A stretch of DNA of 36,353 nucleotides from a virus. The position numbers were made by a program, and so were the translations under genes. The stretch spans positions 1 through 36,353 of the IMG/VR virus record IMGVR_UViG_3300013126_000104. One strand, given 5' to 3'. This document shows, one piece after another, positions 30,558 to 36,353 of the stretch. Positions within the stretch are counted from its first letter, which is position 1. Each line of letters starts with the position of its first letter. The notes beneath the pieces are model-generated. The model was given only the letters and a program-made list of their open reading frames with translations. It did not search any database and was not told the DNA's origin.

Positions 30558-30594
30558 TATGTTCTCCTATTATAGAAATTTGAATATGGTTTGT

Positions 30595-30618
30595 GTGGCG
30601 GGGATTTCTCCCCGCCAC
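30595..30618 (-). terminator. GC-rich hairpin after the major capsid gene
   Basis: GTGGCGGGGA-tttc-TCCCCGCCAC has ten perfect pairs and lies 11 bases past the capsid stop on the minus strand. No U run follows, so partial termination or mRNA protection is more likely than full termination. It is a near relative of the hairpin at 30101-30127. Confidence 0.5.
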
Positions 30619-30628
30619 CAACAAACTA

Positions 30629-31561
30629 CTAGGCGGTTGCGCCAGTAATTTTGCCTTGCTTCTCACGGTTACGCACAGTAAGGTTTCCGTAGCACATAAT
30701 CAACGCATAACGTGCGTCGATATCTTCTGGGCTGACGAAAGGTGTCTGTGCAAACCACTTGCTTGAGTGACCCACCAAGGTGAGGTACTTGCTGTTCAAA
30801 AAGAACATGGTTCCGCTAGGTGCGTGGACATCGTATGCCACAGGTGCAGCCTTGAACAACAGGTTCTGGAAACCAGCATCTGCTGTACGGTTGTCTGTGT
30901 AACGAAGTTGTGGTTGAAGAAGGTCTTCATACTTCTCGTACAGAGTCTGAGTGGTCAGAATCATGTCGGGGTGGTCGTTACCAACTGAAACCGAGTTGTA
31001 AGCAGTAGCCATCTTCAGGAACGTAAGAGTTCCAGCCGAGTTCTGCTCGTATGAGTTCCAGTAAGAGTTCGTTGCACCGTCGATGCCACCAACAGAGTTG
31101 CCGTTTTCGATAAGGTTGCCAAGACCGTTCCAGTCTTTGCCACCATTACCTGTGCCATCTGCGAAGAACATTTGGTTGAAACTTTCACGCATTGACTCCT
31201 CAGCCTGCATAATCTTGGCTTCAAGGAGGTTGATGATTGCTTCTTCACCGTTGTTCTTGGCTTCTTCAATACCGCTGATTGAGATAGAAGCAGCGTACTG
31301 CTTCCATTCAAACTCGGCAGCCGTGATACCTGTTTGGGGTGTCAAAGCAATTGAATCATAGCCAGAGTATGAACCAACAGTGCTGTTCGTGCCATAAATC
31401 AATGGCTCAACAATTTTGGTTCCACCATTAAGCATACGGATACGTCCACGGTCCATAAGGAACCAAGTAAGTGGGCGTGCGGTAAACACGTTGTCGGTCA
31501 ACTGGTCACGATAGTTCGCAAGCGTAGTTGACAACAGCGTGTCGAAATTTGGGTTCGACAT
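30629..31561 (-). CDS. Major capsid protein
   Basis: 310 residues. The N-terminus (MSNPNFDTLLSTTLANYRDQ) leads to ARPLTWFLMDRGRIRMLNGG, a mixed alpha/beta body with EEAKNNGEEAIINLLEAKIM as a spine-like helix, and a C-terminal segment with FVSPEDIDARYALIMCYGNL. Size, order after the scaffold gene and composition fit an HK97-fold capsid protein. A strong AAAGGAGA ribosome site precedes the ATG. It forms the icosahedral shell. Context gives most of the certainty. Confidence 0.75.
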   Translation of the reverse strand: MSNPNFDTLLSTTLANYRDQLTDNVFTARPLTWFLMDRGRIRMLNGGTKIVEPLIYGTNSTVGSYSGYDSIALTPQTGITAAEFEWKQYAASISISGIEEAKNNGEEAIINLLEAKIMQAEESMRESFNQMFFADGTGNGGKDWNGLGNLIENGNSVGGIDGATNSYWNSYEQNSAGTLTFLKMATAYNSVSVGNDHPDMILTTQTLYEKYEDLLQPQLRYTDNRTADAGFQNLLFKAAPVAYDVHAPSGTMFFLNSKYLTLVGHSSKWFAQTPFVSPEDIDARYALIMCYGNLTVRNREKQGKITGATA

Positions 31562-31576
31562 TATATGTCTCCTTTA

Positions 31577-32368
31577 TTATAGGTTAGCGTTGAGTTTGCT
31601 TTTAGCAGCAACCCAAGCGTCATACACAGACGTAATCGGTCCCATCGGTTCATTCGTCGTAGAAGAAGTAGCAGACGAACCACCATCCACAATAGATGCA
31701 GCACGTTTCGCTTCAATGATGCGCTGTTCTTCTTCTGACTGCTTCTCAGCAGCCATACGTTGAATTTCCCGTTGAGCCATTACCTTGTCAAATGCAATCT
31801 GCTTATAGGTTCCTTCTAAATCGGTTGTGCCTAACCGCAAAGCAGCAGTCACAACCTCGTTAACATCGAAATCTTCATACCTTGTCTGCAAACGAGAAAT
31901 TTCCTTTTCAATCTCTTGCTGAGACTGCATTTCCTCAAAACGGCTTATACGCTGGTCAATTTCACGCAATTTGGCAGTTTGAGGGTCATAATCCTCGTCC
32001 ATGCCATAATTGTCTGCCACCATATCGGCAGCAGCCTGACGGGAAATCCCATAATGACTTGCAAGCAAGTCAATAGTCGCAGAAGGGTCCCGTTCCAACG
32101 CTGCCTGAAGTGCAGAAGCAAACTGCAATTCCTGACGTTGTTGGGCGAGTTCCTGCGTTTTACGGGTGTAATCCGCCTGACGTTGATAACCAGAAATAGC
32201 CTCCGTTAAAGGAATGGAAATTTCCTCACCATCAACTTTAATGGGTACATGATAATTCGCATACTCATCAATTGATAGCACAGGGGTACTTGGGGTTTCG
32301 TTTGCCTCACCTACATCGGTTGACCCTACTGGTTCCGTTACTGGTTCTGGCGTGAGTTCATCACTCAT
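31577..32368 (-). CDS. Scaffolding protein
   Basis: 263 residues, acidic. A disordered N-terminus (MSDELTPEPVTEPVGSTDVG) is followed by YHVPIKVDGEEISIPLTEAI (the conserved short strand of many scaffolds), then Gln/Glu-rich helices (RKTQELAQQRQELQFASALQ) and a Ser/Thr-rich linker before a basic C-terminal helix. It lies between portal and capsid genes, the classic scaffold position, and would guide capsid assembly and then leave. Confidence 0.75.
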   Translation of the reverse strand: MSDELTPEPVTEPVGSTDVGEANETPSTPVLSIDEYANYHVPIKVDGEEISIPLTEAISGYQRQADYTRKTQELAQQRQELQFASALQAALERDPSATIDLLASHYGISRQAAADMVADNYGMDEDYDPQTAKLREIDQRISRFEEMQSQQEIEKEISRLQTRYEDFDVNEVVTAALRLGTTDLEGTYKQIAFDKVMAQREIQRMAAEKQSEEEQRIIEAKRAASIVDGGSSATSSTTNEPMGPITSVYDAWVAAKSKLNANL

Positions 32369-32422
32369 TTAATTATATCTCCTGAGTCCAAAAGGTTGCT
32401 CTATATATGTGGATACTGTTCC

Positions 32423-34126
32423 CTACATCATACCTTCGACGGGCGGAACGCCCATCTCAGGTGCTGGTGCGGGGACAGAAGGGGGCATGCCACCAGCCTG
32501 AGGCATTGGCGGGGCAGGCGGAGGAGGAGCCGTAATAAACTTTTCAGGGTTCTTAACGCCAAAACCGTATTGCAAAACATACGTCGCCAACTCTTGCATA
32601 TTGACAATACCTGTCCCTGCAAAAGGAGCCATAGCGTCAACAACCTGAAGGGCTGTCTGGCGACGCAATGATTCGTTGGTTGGTTGCGTTGAGCCACCAA
32701 CCACCTCAAAGTCAAATTCGCCTTGAAGGAAATCACGGTCATATTCAATCCAGACAGGTTCACCATCTTTGCCAAAAATACGGGCAACATGTTGACCAGT
32801 CATAAACTGTTGAGCCAAAATAAGCATACGGTAGCCAACCTCAGAAATGGCTCGTTCTACAATAGCCAACTTATCTGCTGTTCTAGCATTGGCTGCGTCA
32901 CGGATAGCACCAACTTCTGTGGCTGTACGGCGAATCTCAGAAACAGCACCAGTCATATATTCAGGCAAACCAGAAACACGTTCAATATCGTTCGTGATAG
33001 TTCCTGTGTAATTATATAATTCAGGTGGGTTAATCAACGCAGGGAACGGGGCAACAATGCCACCCAAAGGTTCATCTGAAATAACAGGAACCATAACATT
33101 GTCTTCGTCGGACTGCAAAGCAGTCCTGCCGTACTGGTCAAAAGCCGACTCTTTATATAAATACTTTCTAGAGAAACGTTTACGGTGGTTAACAATCTGT
33201 GTACGAGTTTCGTTAAGTTCACGTTGCAAAGGTTCAATTTGCTCAACGTCACCAATAGGGTAAAAAACGTCAGGAACAGAATAGTTAGCGACAAACACAA
33301 AAGGATGCCCAAATGAATACGGCATCTTTGTTGGCTTTATAAGGAACGAATCCCCGCCTTCAGCAAAAACAGACATAGTATTCGTTTTGATATCATAATA
33401 CTCCCAAACCTCTGCATAGCCATACGAAGAATCATAAACCTTACGTTGGCTAGGTTCATCTGCGTAACGGCTAACAGCCATCACACCAACAGCCTCACGA
33501 GCCGTTTTAGAGTAACGCTTATCTGACTTTACTTCCTTAATAGGACGACGGATACGCTGCGCAATCCATTTAATATCAGACATAAAAGTAGCATCAGGGT
33601 CAACAAAAACATCAAACGGAGAAACACGTTCGGCAAAAGGTGAATCTTCCAAAATAACACTACTAGTAGTTGACTCACCACCCAAAACATCGTCAGAAAT
33701 GTCGGTGTCCTCGCCAATTTGTTCTTCTTCAACAAAACGATATCCAACCTTAATCCAGCCATGCCCCATAATAATCATATCTTTAACGGCACGAGAAAAC
33801 TCAGAACGAATATCATGGTAACGCCACCAATAGTTAACAACAGCCTCAGCAACCACTGCATGCGCAGCATGCTCAGGTTTAGTAGCGTTAACAACAACCT
33901 TAGGGAAGTTAACAGAAATACTAGGAACAATAACGTTTACAGTCGCAAACACGATGTTGACCAGCATGCGGTCCTCATCGCTATAATAATCATAATGCTT
34001 GCCTTTATACAGGTCAACCATTCGTCGCCAAATAGAATCATACTGTTCACTTTTACGCCACTTCTTAGATGAATCAAGGCGTTGGCGATATAACCGCAGT
34101 TGGTCGCTAGCAGACATTTTAGCCAT
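32423..34126 (-). CDS. Portal protein
   Basis: 567 residues. It begins MAKMSASDQLRLYRQRLDSS with SIWRRMVDLYKGKHYDYYSD nearby, and its middle has VKDMIIMGHGWIKVGYRF and a long helix segment (EQIEPLQRELNETRTQIVNH). It ends in a Pro/Met-rich tail (PPPPAPPMPQAGGMPPSVPA). Order and length fit a dodecameric portal for DNA entry and exit. The start overlaps a membrane-protein frame by 190 bases. A GAAGAAG stretch serves as a poor ribosome site. Confidence 0.8.
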   Translation of the reverse strand: MAKMSASDQLRLYRQRLDSSKKWRKSEQYDSIWRRMVDLYKGKHYDYYSDEDRMLVNIVFATVNVIVPSISVNFPKVVVNATKPEHAAHAVVAEAVVNYWWRYHDIRSEFSRAVKDMIIMGHGWIKVGYRFVEEEQIGEDTDISDDVLGGESTTSSVILEDSPFAERVSPFDVFVDPDATFMSDIKWIAQRIRRPIKEVKSDKRYSKTAREAVGVMAVSRYADEPSQRKVYDSSYGYAEVWEYYDIKTNTMSVFAEGGDSFLIKPTKMPYSFGHPFVFVANYSVPDVFYPIGDVEQIEPLQRELNETRTQIVNHRKRFSRKYLYKESAFDQYGRTALQSDEDNVMVPVISDEPLGGIVAPFPALINPPELYNYTGTITNDIERVSGLPEYMTGAVSEIRRTATEVGAIRDAANARTADKLAIVERAISEVGYRMLILAQQFMTGQHVARIFGKDGEPVWIEYDRDFLQGEFDFEVVGGSTQPTNESLRRQTALQVVDAMAPFAGTGIVNMQELATYVLQYGFGVKNPEKFITAPPPPAPPMPQAGGMPPSVPAPAPEMGVPPVEGMM

Positions 34127-34311
34127 AAAACTTCTTCTTCTTCATAAAGAAATGTTTCAGCAGCACGATACAAAAAGTTCAACACAGCAGCCAAACCAGA
34201 AGCAGCAGCAACCTTCCAAGCAGACACATCAAACACCGCTGCACTAACAGGGGTGCTAAGGGCACCAAAAACAAACGTAGCAACAGCCCGTTTAATAGCA
34301 TCAAAATACAT
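33937..34311 (-). CDS. Holin-like membrane protein overlapping the portal gene
   Basis: 125 residues from the ATG at 34311 (MYFDAIKRAVATFVFGALST); longer starts lie inside the preceding gene. Hydrophobic segments occupy about 8-28 and 33-46, then AETFLYEEEEV. Up to here (about residue 60) it resembles short holin-type proteins. The frame then runs on inside the portal gene to 33937, giving a Cys/Ile/Met-rich tail. Either this is a real overlap or the true end is earlier through a sequencing error. A lysis role is inferred. Confidence 0.45.
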   Translation of the reverse strand: MYFDAIKRAVATFVFGALSTPVSAAVFDVSAWKVAAASGLAAVLNFLYRAAETFLYEEEEVLWLKCLLATNCGYIANALIHLRSGVKVNSMILFGDEWLTCIKASIMIIIAMRTACWSTSCLRL

Positions 34312-34510
34312 CGTGACTTCCTTTATGTTTATGACCATCATCCATATGGTCATCCAATTTATCATCTATCTTATCAATCTTAATAACTAGGTGTTCAAGC
34401 AAACCCCTAGATTCGGCATGTTGTTCGGTGTTTTCCCGACGCAACCGTTGAAGAATAACCACCACAGGTCCTGTGATGACTGCCACAACGATGGGAACCC
34501 ACCAGTCCAT
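34301..34510 (-). CDS. Small membrane-anchored coiled-coil protein
   Basis: 69 residues. One membrane helix (MDWWVPIVVAVITGPVVVIL) is followed by an Arg-rich turn, a coiled coil (HLVIKIDKIDDKLDDHMDD) and a His/Lys tail. The shape fits a small holin, antiholin or spanin-like accessory. It overlaps the next membrane protein by 11 bases, suggesting a lysis pair. No lipobox was found. Confidence 0.5.
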   Translation of the reverse strand: MDWWVPIVVAVITGPVVVILQRLRRENTEQHAESRGLLEHLVIKIDKIDDKLDDHMDDGHKHKGSHDVF

Positions 34511-34513
34511 GAG

Positions 34514-34741
34514 TTATACCCAACGACTTCCGACAGGCGAAACATCATAACCGTTAATCTTCGCATCTTCCACTGTTTTACGCTGACGTTCACCAAGAGT
34601 AGGTCCGTGAAAAGCCTCACGCCCATAACGGAACCCAATTTGAACAGTTTTAATGTGACAAGCAAAACAAATCGGTCCCCGACGAGGAACGTCGGCGGAC
34701 TCAAAGCCCTTACCACATTTTTCGCATAAAATCATCATCAT
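34514..34741 (-). CDS. Zinc-finger protein beside the large terminase
   Basis: 75 residues. CEKC (C6/C9) and CFACH (C25/C28-H29) form a zinc knuckle, followed by FRYGREAFHGPTLGERQRKT and VSPVGSRWV. I recall this layout from proteins next to terminase genes in phages. Three adjacent ATG codons (34741, 34738, 34735) make the exact start uncertain and no strong ribosome site helps. HNH catalytic residues are absent, so it is probably a packaging accessory rather than a nuclease. Confidence 0.6.
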   Translation of the reverse strand: MMMILCEKCGKGFESADVPRRGPICFACHIKTVQIGFRYGREAFHGPTLGERQRKTVEDAKINGYDVSPVGSRWV

Positions 34742-34764
34742 AATACCAATCTTGTTCCCTAGAG

Positions 34765-36353
34765 TTAGGAATGGGTCGTTTTTCGTATATTATGCGCCCC
34801 AATAGGGGTCTTATCGCCCCCACCATCAGTAAATAGGTGCTGTTCCCACCACAAAAAACTATTTGCGGGGACAACCGTGTCAGTTCGGTACTCTGGAAGC
34901 CAAACATACTTCAACATTTGATTAGCGATAGCCAAAGACATAACCCTGTCGTCATGGGGAGAACCACCAGTTCTACCGTTCTGCTTACGAACATACGTCC
35001 GCAACTCGGCAATAGTACGGTCACAATAAATAGACAAATCACCATCACGAATAACAGCCGACAACTCATCAATCGCCAACGGTTTACTAGTGACGGTAGT
35101 ACGCCAACCCAAAGCCTCAGTTTGCTCAGGCAAACGCTGACCCAAACGACGCTGACGATACAAATTCTTGTAACCATTACGCTGAGCAGCCTTAAGAGCA
35201 GTCAAACCGTGGTTGTTGCTTTCAATAGCCACCAACGCTTTATTATAAAACCAACCCAACTCGGAACACAACTCACCAAACAAATCAGGTTCAATATGTC
35301 CATGCCAATGAGCCACAACATCACCAGTAGTAGCATTAATTATATGAGCAGAACTATAATCACCATGCTTTAAACCTTCAGCAACGTCAGCCCCAATAAC
35401 ATAAACCCCCTCAGGGTCAGGAAACTCCCACACACGCAACTCGCCTTCCTCAGAATGGCGAAACTCATAATTCAAATCAGAATAAACATGCAAATACCCG
35501 ATAACAGGGTCAATCGTTTCAATCATATCCAACATGTCAATATCGAACACGGGATTACCTGACTTAACAAAAGCCTCCTCAGGGAACCTAGGATATTCTT
35601 GATGCAACTGCCAAGACTGCATATTTCTAGCCTTGGACTCATACCAGTCATCATCACGGTCACCAGCAGACCAAGGAAAGAAAATACCTTTAAACTGGTT
35701 GGCTCCAATTTGGGAGCCAACCCACAAAGTATGAAAAAAGTTACCAGAACCATTAGCAGTAGACAAACCAATAACACGACCACCAACGTCAGCAACAGGT
35801 TCAATACTAGCCCACGCTTCCTCAGGATTAGGCAAAAACGCCCATTCGTCCACTATAACCAAATATACAGACTCACCACGAGCAGGGTCAGACCCACTAG
35901 GAAGCGACTCAATACTAGATTCATTATCAAAAACCATTTTCAACTGATGTTCCGTTAACTGCTTAGGTCCACGTTCCTTCATCCACTGAGGAAGAAAACG
36001 ATAACCATATTTAGATTTCTGAAGCAACTTCATCGCCTCACGTTCCGTTCGGCTTAACATAATCACAAAACGGTCATTAAAAAAAAACGTCAACCAAAAC
36101 GCATAAGCAGCAGCCAACGTAGAAAACCCAATCTGCCTAGCCTTAAGAACAATAGTGTAACGTTCATTCATCCAACAATTAACAGTATCAATCTGGGCAT
36201 CACGCATCTTAAACAAAATCTTGCCACGTTCAGGATGTTTAATATGCCAATAATTCTCAACAAAATAAACAAAAGCCTCTAACTGCTCCTCAGCAGTACC
36301 ATCAACAGGACCACGACACTTACGCCACTCCCGTTCATTAATCAACTCATTTA
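34765..36353 (-). CDS. terL: Terminase large subunit, start lies across the window junction
   Basis: The visible frame reaches the window end without a start better than TTG at 36345. Joined to position 1 it gains an ATG at 7-5 with GGAG eight bases upstream, making about 531 residues. Numbered from the TTG: KARQIGFST (68-76, Walker A region), YLVIVDEWAF (161-170, Walker B), STANGSGN (195-202, motif III), then the nuclease part with GADVAEG (D320), AIESNNHG (373-380) and a late SPHDDR. It is the packaging motor and headful or site-specific nuclease. It follows the glycosyltransferase with a short overlap. Confidence 0.9.
   Translation of the reverse strand, partial: NELINEREWRKCRGPVDGTAEEQLEAFVYFVENYWHIKHPERGKILFKMRDAQIDTVNCWMNERYTIVLKARQIGFSTLAAAYAFWLTFFFNDRFVIMLSRTEREAMKLLQKSKYGYRFLPQWMKERGPKQLTEHQLKMVFDNESSIESLPSGSDPARGESVYLVIVDEWAFLPNPEEAWASIEPVADVGGRVIGLSTANGSGNFFHTLWVGSQIGANQFKGIFFPWSAGDRDDDWYESKARNMQSWQLHQEYPRFPEEAFVKSGNPVFDIDMLDMIETIDPVIGYLHVYSDLNYEFRHSEEGELRVWEFPDPEGVYVIGADVAEGLKHGDYSSAHIINATTGDVVAHWHGHIEPDLFGELCSELGWFYNKALVAIESNNHGLTALKAAQRNGYKNLYRQRRLGQRLPEQTEALGWRTTVTSKPLAIDELSAVIRDGDLSIYCDRTIAELRTYVRKQNGRTGGSPHDDRVMSLAIANQMLKYVWLPEYRTDTVVPANSFLWWEQHLFTDGGGDKTPIGAHNIRKTTHS

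Larger units (their letters stand above)
5550..34873. repeat. Dispersed 9-base word TGTCCCYGC/GCRGGGACA
   Basis: I find 20 exact copies. GCRGGGACA on the plus strand starts at 5550, 5951, 8123, 9575, 12079, 17220, 18431, 29588, 32469 and 34865. TGTCCCYGC starts at 6674, 7720, 15036, 16661, 21943, 23262, 24967, 27318, 29438 and 32612. Uniform chance predicts about half a copy on both strands. Copies fall in different reading frames (VPA, GT, RD, SPQ). One-base variants such as GCAAGGACA (742, 20286, 23115) are also frequent. The function is unknown; a protein-binding or modification site is possible. Confidence 0.7.

Overview
The window looks like a complete 36.35 kb genome of a tailed double-stranded DNA phage, probably a podovirus: there is a head, portal, adaptor and internal-protein set, but no tape measure, tail tube, sheath or integrase. 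The two ends of the window join in frame. A glycosyltransferase that runs off position 1 finds its stop at the other end, and the large terminase finds an ATG at positions 7-5. The molecule is therefore circular or circularly permuted. Moderate GC content, an M15-type endolysin, an archaeo-eukaryotic-type primase, a MoxR-type ATPase with its partner, and short zinc-binding proteins all suit a freshwater phage of an actinobacterium. That host is an inference, not something read directly.

Layout. Late genes occupy the minus strand as one long block. Starting at about 4.7 kb it reads leftward: promoter, small terminase, zinc ribbon, Ig-like tail protein, collagen-like fibre, polyglycine adhesin, small tail protein and glycosyltransferase. 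Across the junction it continues with large terminase, zinc protein, two lysis-type membrane proteins, portal, scaffold, major capsid, head proteins, adaptor, tail protein, collar fibre, internal (ejection) proteins, a 1765-residue internal protein, and the endolysin ending at 17947. An adhesion cassette thus sits between the two terminase subunits. Plus-strand genes run from 4816 to 17946. First come four small, mostly basic conserved proteins (4816-5920), then a 1.1 kb gene-free region. After it come a MoxR-like ATPase and its partner, many small regulators, a RecB/Cas4-like nuclease, a helicase, a primase, RusA, a second PD-(D/E)XK-like protein, a sigma region-4-like protein and an Nmad1 protein. 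No DNA polymerase is seen, so replication probably borrows the host enzyme.

The most unusual part is 5921-7440. The gene-free stretch carries almost back-to-back helices from 6488 to 6919, including a GNRA-capped hairpin and a closed multibranch domain with a UUCG hairpin. It ends in a 54-nt tRNA-like element (acceptor stem and T arm, no anticodon arm). It resembles the large ornate phage RNAs of the GOLLD/ROOL type, or a new class. A second 54-nt tRNA-like element follows the next gene. Several downstream genes place their Shine-Dalgarno sequence in the loop of a small hairpin, stop codons fall inside hairpins, and a terminator region carries an anti-Shine-Dalgarno sequence. This points to heavy RNA-level control of the plus-strand genes. 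Two short words, TGTCCCYGC and GATTATG, are scattered over the genome far more often than chance, in several reading frames.
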